NCBI RefSeq assembly: GCF_964340395.1
Contig: NC_135563.1
Coordinates: 8,288,655 to 8,298,654 of the forward strand
Reading direction: 5' to 3'
Length of the DNA: 10,000 nucleotides
From: Glandiceps talaboti
Lineage: Eukaryota > Hemichordata > Enteropneusta > Spengelidae
In this document: piece after piece, positions 1 through 8,000 of the stretch
Numbering within the stretch: the first letter of the stretch is position 1
How the letters are laid out: each line of letters begins with the position of its first letter
The notes under the pieces: model-generated
Database searches by the model: none
What the model was told of the DNA's origin: nothing
Seen by the model: only the letters and a program-made list of their open reading frames with translations
Program-made: the position numbers and the translations under genes

Positions 1-857
1 AATTCCTATTCTAATTATTGCCATCAAAAGCTGAAGATCAAAGGAATTCCAGTGACACAGCAGGCAAAGCGTCTTAGTATTACATCAGGTCTTCCGATGC
101 CATATTGAAACGACCTGAACATGCTGTGAGACGGCTTCTCGTCAGCTGGACATCTGAAGTGATACTAGTGTACCATTAATTTTCATGTCGGACTTAGCTA
201 TATCAGGATTAAAAGGGAAACATTTATTCACACGTATATAGTAAACGCAAGCGGCTAAACACGTTACTAATAAAGTCACAGAACACACGTTTGCCTGTAT
301 GTATACCAAAAGGCTTCGCAAGACACAGCTAGGTCAACATTTGTAGGGCGCTACTCAAAAACCCATCCATGTCAACTTGTGGTGAACAAATCGCATTTAA
401 GGGAACAAAAGTTCGAGCTTTAAACGCCAATTTCTAATTTTCTAGTTTTGAGTGCTGTATCTCAGTGATTCCCTCTCAATGGACATGATATGGTATCATT
501 TCATTGTCAGCTAAGTCATCGGCTTTGAAATCCATTAATGAATGCCCTCCAGCTTACGATGTACTACAATATTCTATCCTCCCTTTCTCCTCCTCGTCTA
601 TTTTCTCCGTGTTAAACATAAAACTGGCTTGTCATAGCGCTGAAATCAACCCGTATAATACATAAAACACTCGTCAGAACCAGACACACTTAACAAGGCT
701 GATCGCATGAAACAGAAACTATACCAAACAACTTGCCAGCCTTTCATGTCACTTTTACATTTTATATGAGGAGAAAATATAGAAAGAGGAACACCCTGAT
801 GAACACGATCACAGCTGGATATAGATAACTTTACAGCACTATATAAATCATAAACAT
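1..857. other. Unique non-coding sequence, no gene seen
   Basis: This is AT-rich unique sequence with no supportable coding exon, RNA gene or transposon. Open frames are short and interrupted, and the one ending near 894 on the minus strand begins as a translation of the adjacent (AAAC)n array. Small items seen are a GGAATTCC palindrome at 43-50 and two E-box hexamers, CAGCTG at 143-148 and CATCTG at 151-156, two bases apart. Motifs this short are expected by chance, so no function is assigned. Confidence 0.6.
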
Positions 858-893
858 AACAAACAAACAAACAAACAAACAAACAAACAAACA
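858..893. repeat. (AAAC)n microsatellite, about 9 units
   Basis: A perfect tetranucleotide array that reads AAAC on the plus strand and GTTT on the minus strand. It breaks into ACAC at its right end. The minus-strand reading gives a run of Phe-Val-Cys-Leu codons, which is a repeat translation and not a gene. Confidence 0.97.
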
Positions 894-1233
894 CACTTTA
901 CAGATGCCAATAACAGAGTTTTGTGACTTGAATTAGTATTTAGAATCGATAAAGTTAAGTTCTTTATGCGTCAAACTCCAAGAAAAATGAATTTAGTTTT
1001 TTAATTTTAGTCTCTGGACCATTTCGTTATCCTTCATGGGTAACTTCGTTATTTTGCCAAAATTTCTTCAATTAATGAGAACTGACATTATACATAAACT
1101 CTTAGACACAGCATTGTAACTGCAAAAAAAACCCCTTAACCATAAGCGGTCTATTCTTCAAGATTAGAGGCATATCATAGTTATTACTTCTCAAAATATA
1201 TATTCTTTAAACAGTGGAAGACTTTTTTTTTCT

Positions 1234-1249
1234 CATCAATCAATCAATC
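1234..1249. repeat. Short (ATCA)n run
   Basis: About four tandem ATCA units follow a run of nine T residues (1223-1231). This is a minor simple repeat. Confidence 0.8.
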
Positions 1250-1329
1250 CGTTCGTGTGTGCGTTTTAATTTTTAATTTTATAGCATAGTTTTTGTCCAC
1301 TTTTCCTCTTAATATATACTACGTCACCG

Positions 1330-2060
1330 TTAAAAAAAATTGTGAGAGCGTCAACTCGCTTACAAACAAAATACTGCGTAACGTTAGACTACACGGAGCC
1401 ACGGGTACGAGTAGGAGTAACCACGGTCAAAGTATATTAAACCAACTATTTATAATCCGCGTCCGAGCATAAAACAAAAATTCCGCATGATTAACCGATT
1501 ACGTTGTAGAATTAGGAGCCGAAATCTAAATGCTAAGAATCCTAGTATTTGCAGGGAGATTTTACCATGATGGGTGTACTATCACTAGTCAACCAAATCC
1601 AAAAGCCAAGTGCGTACACTATTGAACAAACCAAAATGCTTCCCTCTTTCGCTCTCCTGAAAACAGTGGTATGGCCATCTGCCTGGTGTACTAGGATGCA
1701 AAGTAGGCATAGAGGTTACTGCTAGCGGCTAGCATTAAACCTATTATGGGTGTCATCACTCACTGCAACGGCCACATGTGAAACATATTGTACCATCAAA
1801 AATCACGGTAGCTGATCGAACAGTAACAAATTATACATTGTCAATTAAGAGGCTACGTCGGTGGTGCAGGTCTGTTTGAATAGAAAAAGTCGGTTATCAA
1901 TGTGTACGGGAAATAAATCAGACGCGCAGCGTTCCCCCGACGAAGCCACATAGTACGGACAGCCTGTCCCTTCTCTTCGTCATGAATAACAATGACTGCC
2001 GATGAATGCGATTCGGAAACAACGTAAACTATTACCGACGGCGTAACTTGAAGATATGAA
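1330..2060. other. Locally CpG-rich zone
   Basis: CpG dinucleotides are noticeably denser here than in the AT-rich surroundings. By hand count there are about 18 CpGs in 1850-2060, more than its base composition predicts. The zone includes two short dyads: TGCTAGCGGCTAGCA (1720-1734, 7-base arms around a single G) and GGACAGCCTGTCC (1957-1969). It could be an unmethylated regulatory patch. Without a gene start in view this is only a compositional observation. Confidence 0.4.
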
Positions 2061-2412
2061 GAGATTTATTCATTCGTCATTCTACAAAGCCGCATTACTA
2101 CGAAATAAATAAATTCATATGTGTTTTAAAATGTACATAAATACTTTGGGTTTGGGTCCTGGTTAGGACGGGGATATAAAAGTTTCCGAAATGTGGAAGT
2201 TGTGGTAGACGTTGAACGGGTTTCCCATCTTCACTAAAAATCAGGAAGCACAAGTAAAAATAACCAAATTGATGTATCACTGACGTCGCCGCCACACCCA
2301 CTACCACTATCATCCTATAACCACCATATATGAACATAATTAGTACTATATGCAATAATAAACACGATGTTTGTTTTGTTTCGAAAATATGTATGTATGT
2401 AAAATACTAGTA

Positions 2413-2482
2413 GTATGTATGTATGTATGTATGTATGTATGTATGTATGTATGTATGTATGTATGTATGTATGTATGTATGT
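2413..2482. repeat. (GTAT)n microsatellite, about 17.5 units
   Basis: A perfect 70-base tetranucleotide array, preceded at 2389-2400 by a short satellite copy of the same repeat and an 11-base interruption. The plus-strand frame gives a Met-Tyr-Val-Cys repeat, which is not a gene. Confidence 0.98.
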
Positions 2483-2484
2483 GT

Positions 2485-2583
2485 GTAAGCATGAATGCTC
2501 GTTTTACACGAGGCGAGCTGGAAATAATTCTGCGTGCCCAAATGAATGAATGAATGAATGAATGAATGAATGAATGAATGAAT
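2485..2583 (+). mobile_element. Possible retroposon 3' end with an (AATG)n tail
   Basis: About 55 bases of unique, GC-richer sequence (2485-2540) run directly into a pure (AATG)n array. Many invertebrate non-LTR elements and SINEs end in a short unique 3' region followed by tandem tetra- or pentanucleotides, and this arrangement is consistent with that. The segment also holds small dyads: AGCATGAATGCT (2488-2499), and GCTCG (2497-2501) pairing with CGAGC (2514-2518). No reverse transcriptase or tRNA-like promoter is seen. An ordinary microsatellite flank is the main alternative. Confidence 0.25.
2541..2583. repeat. (AATG)n microsatellite, about 10.75 units
   Basis: A perfect 43-base array that degrades at its right end into AATTA-type units (2581-2596). 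Confidence 0.97.
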
Positions 2584-2633
2584 TAAATTAAATTATATAA
2601 AAATTCATTATCGATATTTGTGTTGGTAAATGA

Positions 2634-2641
2634 TGACGTCA
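2634..2641. promoter_or_regulatory. Perfect CRE palindrome TGACGTCA
   Basis: This is the full 8-base consensus bound by CREB/ATF bZIP dimers. It lies between the (AATG)n and (TGTC)n arrays. Its right flank extends the match to the second perfect site at 4881. Function is inferred from the motif only. Confidence 0.4.
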
Positions 2642-2708
2642 ATGATAGAAGTTACCAGCACGGTAAATATGAGTTTTGTAATCGTTGAAAAATATGAAAT
2701 ACGAACTT

Positions 2709-2730
2709 TGTCTGTCTGTCTGTCTGTCTA

Positions 2731-2780
<50 letters not shown>
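2709..2780. repeat. (TGTC)n microsatellite, 18 units, one interruption
   Basis: A 72-base array with a single G-to-A change at 2730. It abuts (TTTA)n with only a few bases between. The plus-strand frame reads as a Cys-Leu-Ser-Val repeat and is not a gene. Confidence 0.98.
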
Positions 2781-2781
<1 letters not shown>

Positions 2782-2782
2782 T

Positions 2783-2786
<4 letters not shown>

Positions 2787-2838
<52 letters not shown>

Positions 2839-2839
2839 T
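2787..2839. repeat. (TTTA)n microsatellite, about 13 units
   Basis: A pure 53-base array directly following the (TGTC)n array. Together they form one compound microsatellite. Confidence 0.98.
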
Positions 2840-3444
2840 AGTGCAGCTTGAATTGAGTTAAAGGCATTACTGTTGTGCGTTTTCAGTACCAACCCTGATG
2901 TCAATGGCTATATCGTTTTATACCTGGGGCAAGAACCATCTTCTTCGAATCGTTCAATTAGTTTGGCTATAAATGCAGCGATACAAATCTCTTATCTTAG
3001 TTTCTAGTGAAAGTTTTATGTATTTAGCATTTAAAGTGACACAAACTGAGTGGACAAACTGTTTGCTCAAGTGAAAATATTCACGTGAAAACCTCGATAA
3101 AACTATTCTTAGTGTCAATGTTTAACCTGTATGAAATTCCGATTGTCTTCTGGCACTGTTAAAAACAGTTGATTGCATATTAGGGATTTCCTTGATATTC
3201 AATGCCCGTATAAGTTAACTTATATCTTGTTGTCAAGTTTGAGTTGAGTTAATTGCAAGTGATGGTTAAGTACACTTCAGTAAACAGAAAACTAAAAATA
3301 CGGTGTGTGTATGCAACAAGAAATACGCCCCCAAAACGAGCAATACATACAATGTAGAGCTTGCTTTATAATAATATAAAAATAAAAATAGCGCCATTCA
3401 TCGAAAAAATGTGCCCGCCAAAGAATAGCTGACTCTGAAAGTAA
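2840..3444. other. Unique non-coding sequence, no gene seen
   Basis: AT-rich unique DNA without a supportable open frame. A CTATAAATGC at 2967-2976 resembles a TATA box. A perfect 10-base palindrome TTCACGTGAA at 3080-3089 contains a CACGTG E-box of the type bound by USF, MITF or TFEB-class bHLH-ZIP factors. Neither is linked to a visible gene. Confidence 0.55.
3080..3089. promoter_or_regulatory. Palindromic E-box TTCACGTGAA
   Basis: A perfect self-complementary decamer around CACGTG. bHLH-ZIP factors of the MITF/TFE/USF group prefer TCACGTGA cores. An isolated site with no associated gene cannot be shown to act. Confidence 0.3.
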
Positions 3445-3445
3445 G

Positions 3446-3486
<41 letters not shown>
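3445..3486. repeat. (GTT)n microsatellite, 14 units
   Basis: A perfect 42-base trinucleotide array on the plus strand (AAC on the minus strand). Confidence 0.98.
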
Positions 3487-3487
<1 letters not shown>

Positions 3488-3899
3488 GTCGATGTCTACC
3501 ACATGACTGATGGTCAGCAAATCATTTGCAAAAAGATAAGAATCGATCAACTAAAGTAGACACGCTTTCAAATGATTTGACATCAACTGTGTCTTAACCG
3601 GTTGACAAGAGAATCAATTGTGACTGTACATTATTCTACAGGTGACTAAAGGTAAATCTCAGACTGACTGAATTAAATGGTGAGTGCAAACACTGGCGAC
3701 AAATGCAATTATTCAGAAAAATGCCTTGTCTTAAAACGTTGTAATTGATACATATATAACGGACTCAGTGTTCTACTTTGTATGCAAATTAGATTGCCTC
3801 TTTTTCAAATCTGTCTGAATAATAAATGTACCTCCTTTGTCGACAATTTTTCCACTTGATTAGGATCGATACTGTAGCAAATAATTCGGCCTTACTCCA
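3487..3899. other. Unique non-coding sequence, no gene seen
   Basis: AT-rich sequence with stop codons in all frames at short intervals. No repeat, RNA gene or strong motif cluster was recognised. Confidence 0.6.
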
Positions 3900-4210
3900 G
3901 AGACCGATAAAAACTGTGAAACTCAAACTACGGCGCAGATTAGCCTCTCTCTCGCCGCGTCTTTAGACTGGAATTCGAAAGCGTCATAAAATCTCATTCG
4001 GTGTCCCTCATTTGCATAACAATATAGAGCTTGGTCAAAATTGCAACAAACGTCATAACTGCTAATTAGTCTGTAAATCATTGCCACTAATGACAATTAA
4101 TTTGGTAGACTTGTTATATACGTAATGGCCGGCGTGCAATATGTTCGGGTCTGGAATGGGCGCTAACTAGAAATACGCGAGTTTTGATGAGCGGCGGTTT
4201 GCAAGAGTAA
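3900..4210. promoter_or_regulatory. Candidate developmental enhancer: POU-SOX site with homeodomain sites
   Basis: This unique, moderately GC-richer stretch contains ATTTGCATAACAATA at 4010-4024. On the minus strand that is a SOX core abutting a POU octamer and differs at one end base from the composite OCT-SOX consensus. Around it are GATTAGCC (3938-3945; K50-type homeodomain core TAATC on the minus strand), GTCATAAA (3983-3990; caudal-type TTTATGAC on the minus strand), palindromic CTAATTAG (4062-4069), and TAATGACAATTAATT (4088-4102; homeodomain cores plus a MEIS-like TGACA). No open frame supports a coding role. Enhancer status is inferred from motif density. Any target gene must lie outside the window. 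Confidence 0.4.
4010..4024 (-). promoter_or_regulatory. Composite SOX-POU binding site
   Basis: The minus strand reads TATTGTTATGCAAAT. The known zero-spaced SOX2-OCT4 composite element is CATTGTTATGCAAAT, so 14 of 15 positions agree and the whole octamer is intact. SoxB and POU-class proteins are conserved across bilaterians, so joint binding is plausible. Occupancy is not shown by sequence. Confidence 0.5.
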
Positions 4211-4267
4211 ATACGAATATCTTCATATTATAACATGTGGTAAGTCAAATTAAATAGATAAGCGAAC

Positions 4268-4295
4268 AAATAAATAAATAAATAAATAAATAAAT
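4268..4295. repeat. (AAAT)n microsatellite, 7 units
   Basis: A perfect 28-base tetranucleotide array. Confidence 0.96.
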
Positions 4296-4817
4296 ACATG
4301 AAAATGTGTGGGTTTTTTTTTATCAAGCTTTATTTTAATCTAACCATTTTCAGACTCGGACACCGTGACTTTTTTTTTGGCGGGAAAAACAAATGGAAAT
4401 GAGGAGTTTCCTCACCTAGTATTTGACTCCAACCGTTCTCAGATTCTGGGAATTGTTTTCCGGAAGAAAAAAAATAAGGAATGGAGAGAAAAAAAGAGCA
4501 ATCGCGAATCATGACCCCAGTATTTTTAGAGTGAGAGTGAGGAGACTGAGTGTCGGCTTATTCAAAGCTAAAAGTACGAATGCAACGATGAAGAAAATAA
4601 TTCTTTGCCAACCACCAAGTTTTAGAAGCGATAATGTCGGAATTGTGTACTGGAAGTGGACGTGACTTACCACGTGTTCCGATTCTTGAATTTGATGAAA
4701 GTAAACACCCGAATCCCAATACCACATGACATTCGTAGAATGAGAGGTATTCACGCGATGCAAGAATCATAAAAAAAAAGTAAAACAATAAAACACTTCC
4801 TGATTGTCCCAATTCTT
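4296..4817. other. Non-coding or unassigned sequence with chance-like open frames
   Basis: This stretch has fewer stops than its surroundings and carries overlapping open frames on both strands, including an 80-codon plus-strand frame (4423-4665) and an 84-codon minus-strand frame (4509-4763). None resembles a known family and they contradict one another. A branch-point-like CTAAC with TTTTCAG (4340-4353) precedes a plus-strand frame open to the TGA at 4512-4514, and an AATAAA lies at 4787-4792. Together these are compatible with a short terminal exon, but the support is weak. A CACGTG E-box is at 4672-4677. Confidence 0.35.
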
Positions 4818-4875
4818 TTTTCCATGGCAACTTTTGGTCGCATAGTAACCATTGACTGGTCTCTTTTGAGAACAC
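4558..4875 (-). other. Unrecognised 105-codon open frame, probably not a gene
   Basis: This is the longest ATG-initiated frame in the window. It reads leftward from an ATG six bases downstream (in its own direction) of the CRE at 4881-4888. It has a hydrophobic stretch around residues 28 to 38, rich in Leu and Phe, and no recognisable domain. It overlaps two other open frames, and its Phe/Lys-rich parts derive from homopolymers. At this base composition a frame of this length in 10 kb is unremarkable. The nearby regulatory-like sites are the only reason to mention it. Confidence 0.1.
4818..4831. promoter_or_regulatory. RFX X-box-like site
   Basis: The sequence TTTTCCATGGCAAC agrees with the palindromic RFX X-box GTTGCCATGGCAAC at 12 of 14 positions, with the CCATGGCAAC half intact. 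RFX factors commonly bind such sites in promoters of ciliary genes. A second partial half-site, GTAACC, is at 4845-4850, and a perfect CRE lies 49 bases to the right. No ciliary gene is visible in the window. Confidence 0.4.
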
Positions 4876-4880
4876 ATGAG

Positions 4881-4888
4881 TGACGTCA
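4881..4888. promoter_or_regulatory. Perfect CRE palindrome TGACGTCA
   Basis: A full CREB/ATF consensus octamer. With its right flank, TGACGTCATTGATA, it matches 13 of 14 bases of the site at 2634 (TGACGTCAATGATA). It lies near the X-box-like site, an arrangement that would fit a promoter-proximal element. No gene start is established. Confidence 0.45.
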
Positions 4889-5700
4889 TTGATATTTTGA
4901 AATACATCATTACGAAAAAGTTGACATGAAAGTTAGACGGAAGCAAAAATGAATGCTAAAATTATAGTAACCGCAATAAGTATCAAAAAATATATACATG
5001 GCACTCGTGATTAGTTTTCAAATTTTATAAGCGTTCCTAATAATAGATTTTATTGTAACTGTAGAGTTCTATTCGATTACTTATTTAGAACTTGTAATGG
5101 TAGTGATGTAGATTTTACAACTGCTCTATGAAATTAGATATGAGCCCATTTCACTTCTTAGTACCAAGTGTTATCAATATGTTATTTGCCAAAACATTTA
5201 TTAAAACCTGAAGCTGGGGAGAACGGGTGCGGCTGCAGTTAGTAGCAATCACCGTCAAATCAATCTGAAAAGCCCGGCAAGATATCAAATCTTATCCGCC
5301 GTCACACTGTTGTCTCCGAGATCAATTTTCACATCAGGAAACATTCCAATTATGAGTCTTTACTCTCTCATAGTCGGCAAATTTGGAATCAATTTGAACA
5401 CAATTTGCTTGGAAGTTCTGGCCATGAATCTGTTGGGTATTATATCAAAGCTGATTACAAACTGTGTGACGTGTTAATGAAAAACAAAGATCTACACTCC
5501 GGTTGCTAGTCTGGCCTTTATTATAGAGCTGGTCTTAATTGCCTATTTATGATCCAAACTATCGAAATATTATACATCGGTCCAACCATCTGCGCTCTAT
5601 AAATAATGAACAACACGAGTAGCGAAGTATCGTGTAATAATAAAGGTCTCCATGGGCCAACATAGTCATTATCGTGTTGTGCAAGCCAGATTTACGCACC
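4889..5700. other. Unique sequence without simple repeats, no gene seen
   Basis: No open frame of note and no repeat. From about 5210 the sequence is more complex and less AT-biased than its surroundings. It carries scattered short motifs: a SOX/TCF-like ACAAAG near 5486, TTAATTGCC near 5538, a CATCTG E-box near 5588, and CTATAAATA near 5597. It may be regulatory or conserved, but nothing in the sequence proves it. Confidence 0.5.
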
Positions 5701-7113
5701 GGGCCACTCTATAATACTTTTAACTGACTTTTGTTATTTTCGACTTCCCTGGTATTATTCATAACCGTAATAGACAATATTAATTGGGTAATTTCCGATT
5801 TAAAAACTGTTCATCAACAGATTATGATTTTCGATTTAATACGCTGTTATTTTGGCGATCTGTGTTTGCATTATTCGCTGTTAAACGGTTACGTTCGTTC
5901 GTCATTATTTTACTTTGCATGGATTATTTTCTGTTTATTATTATATCGCTATTGAAATGGCGATCTGTTAACCCCAAAGAGAATAAATCACAAAAAAATG
6001 GTACAAATATATGGAGAAGCCGTAATGTTTGTTATGAATAAATAATGGACATCCTACCAAGTAGTATATCGTAGTTCCCTTCACTCCATTCATTGATCAG
6101 TGCTATCACTTTCAATAAAGTTCCATCGTTTATGGCATATTAAAGGCGTACTCGGAGTCAATAATGTGTTTGTTTTTATCCCACTCTCCAAATTGTATTA
6201 GCTCCGGCTACACGCGTTATTATCGTGTTCGCCCCAGGCAAACGCACTAAATCTACGGCTTGTCTACCCTGTCGCGTCTGCATATAGAAATAACCATTAT
6301 AACTATCGGGTTGTTGTCGTCACTCAGTCTCCGACGTAGAGTTTGTGGTCGGTCAATGCTATACGACGACTTCTAGATTCACGGGAAATCAGTCCTATAA
6401 TTGTAAAAAAAAAGGTTGCTTAGCTAATTTGTCAGGAAATGAACACGATTATTTGGTATTCAAGCGTAGCAAATTGTGTAAACGTCACACCTGTTACAGG
6501 AAAGACAATTGGATTCCCAACATTCAATACCACCCAAAGTTTAGACAGTCTTTAACCCCCACCTCCCTCCTCTTGTTTTTAACTAGCTGAAACTGGAACT
6601 TTTTTTTAAAAAAATCTGTTTTGTTAAATATAGTGATTGTATCGTAATATCGTGTTGGTAAATAGATTTGTGCAGCGATACATATCTAGTACATGGTGAA
6701 ATATAAACAAATGAAAATGATTTTTCGGTCCGCACCCAAAACTCAACGCCCCAATTGATCACGATTTCAAACTTATCACTATATATTTTCATAGCTCAGA
6801 TTGCCATCTAAAATCCCAAATCGATCCCAAGCTATGACTTATTTCACAAATATCTATCTTTTATGTACAAAATAAATCAAACAAAGAAATGTACCTATTT
6901 ACCATTCTGGAAAAGATTATTATTTTGAGAGTGTACTATTGTTAACCTTTGTATTTGCTTTCAGTATGACAAGCACTTTTATTTGGGGGCAGTGCTTTTT
7001 TGACGGATTAATTTATATTTATTTCTGATGAACTGTAACGATTTTGTTGTATGTATATTTATTTTTTTCCAGTTTGCTTGTGATATGTAAAATGTTTTGA
7101 CGGAGCAGTTATG
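5701..7113. other. Unique AT-rich sequence, no gene seen
   Basis: Overlapping plus-strand frames of 74 and 85 codons (5731-6041) are Leu/Ile/Phe-rich and unlike any family I know. Other frames at 6345-6590 (plus) and 6583-6792 (minus) are also unrecognised. AATAAA hexamers occur at several points between 5980 and 6120 without an upstream exon. GGCGATCTGT appears twice (5854-5863 and 5959-5968). A T-run meeting an A-run forms a small palindrome at about 6600-6614. Confidence 0.5.
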
Positions 7114-7146
7114 TAAATAAATAAAAAAAAAGAAAGAAAAAAAAGA
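7114..7146 (+). repeat. A-rich tract, possibly a retroposed poly(A) tail
   Basis: A run of A broken by a few T and G residues, beginning with AATAAATAAA. An AATAAA signal leading directly into an A-rich tract is what a retroposed transcript end looks like. The upstream 100 bases show no recognisable coding or element sequence, so a simple A-rich low-complexity tract is equally possible. Confidence 0.5.
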
Positions 7147-7322
7147 TGTCTGCTTATTGGTATTGTATTAATTTTTCAGTGAAGATATGTGGTCAAAAAA
7201 ATATATATACCCCAGTTAAACTTAGTGTAGGTTAACATCGGTTGTTCATCGAGAGAAAATAACTAGAACTGACAATCTTTGAATTAATAATTTAAAATCG
7301 AAATAACAAATCGAAGGACACA

Positions 7323-7350
7323 GGGTGGGGGTGGGGAGAGGGGGGGGGGG
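7323..7350 (+). repeat. G-rich tract with G-quadruplex potential
   Basis: Four runs of three or more G are separated by loops of 1, 1 and 3 bases, and the last run is eleven G long (7340-7350). This satisfies the usual quadruplex pattern on the plus strand. It stands out in an otherwise AT-rich neighbourhood. Confidence 0.9.
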
Positions 7351-7771
7351 TAGTGGAAGAAATAGGGGAAATCAGGGCACACTTTTCAATTTGTTAACAT
7401 CTAAAAAAAACTAGACCAGACATAAGATTTGATCAACCATCGTCACGGCAGAGTTGACGAACATTAGACTTGATGCTACTTGCGATTTTAAGAGGTGTCG
7501 TTCAGGAAGTAATTTTAGGATTACCTGATACAATAATATTTGAAATGCGAAGGTTTAGTTCAAGTCACTTTAAAAAAAATGTGTTGTCAATTAGTAAAAA
7601 TCAAAATTATGATGTACCCTCATTTATTATTACCGCATTTCGACGAGAGTGCAGATGATATGGAAAACATCAAATTTATATTTCAAGTGGCCGCATTCAC
7701 TCACGAACTCTCGTAACCGTTACGCGATGATATCCGTCATAACCCTTCAACAATTTCTAAATTATAAAACG
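7351..7771. other. Unique sequence, no gene seen
   Basis: One plus-strand frame of 62 codons (7470-7658) is open but has no recognisable domain and no splice or initiation context that supports it. No repeat or RNA gene was recognised. Confidence 0.5.
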
Positions 7772-7812
7772 GACAAACAAACAAACAAACAGACAGATAA
7801 ACAAACAAACAA
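7772..7812. repeat. Imperfect (CAAA)n microsatellite
   Basis: CAAA units interrupted near the middle by CAGACAGATAAA, with further CAAA units after. Translation on either strand gives low-complexity peptides that should not be taken for genes. Confidence 0.93.
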
Positions 7813-8000
7813 GCAACGGATGGCCACACGGAAACGTTGAGTAATAATACAAGATTGCCCATATTTTTTTTTTTACAAAACAAATAATCTATACTTTTAC
7901 AATTTCCGTTCCGTGTTAAATATGAAAAACGATTTCGCATCATGTATATAGGTTTAAATATTAAAGTTACTTTGTGATTTTGAAATATGTATTGGCAATA

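Larger units (their letters stand above)
894..2388. other. Unique non-coding sequence, no gene seen
   Basis: About 1.5 kb without a supportable gene. It contains a short (ATCA)n run at 1234-1249, several A and T homopolymers, and a CpG-rich zone listed separately. A plus-strand TATAAAAG at 2175-2182 resembles a TATA box, but no downstream gene supports it. An 85-codon minus-strand frame (2098-2355) has no recognisable domain and is treated as chance. Confidence 0.6.

Noticed and set aside
143-156. Paired E-boxes CAGCTG and CATCTG
   Set aside because: Two E-box hexamers this close can occur by chance and no other supporting motif lies nearby.
646-894. 82-codon minus-strand open frame
   Set aside because: Its start is a translation of the (AAAC)n array, giving a Phe-Val-Cys-Leu repeat. 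The rest has no recognisable domain.
1950-1970. Possible REST/RE1 element around GGACAGC
   Set aside because: Only the right half matches. The expected left half is not present at the correct spacing.
2175-2182. TATA box-like TATAAAAG
   Set aside because: No initiator, open frame or other promoter evidence follows. AT-rich sequence produces such matches often.
2371-2553. 60-codon plus-strand open frame
   Set aside because: It is mostly a translation of (GTAT)n and (AATG)n repeats.
2630-2851. 73-codon plus-strand open frame
   Set aside because: It is largely a translation of (TGTC)n and (TTTA)n. Its apparent hydrophobic segment is a repeat artefact.
5731-6041. Overlapping 74- and 85-codon plus-strand frames resembling membrane peptides
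   Set aside because: The hydrophobicity follows from AT-rich codons. Two frames overlap the same DNA and neither matches a known family.
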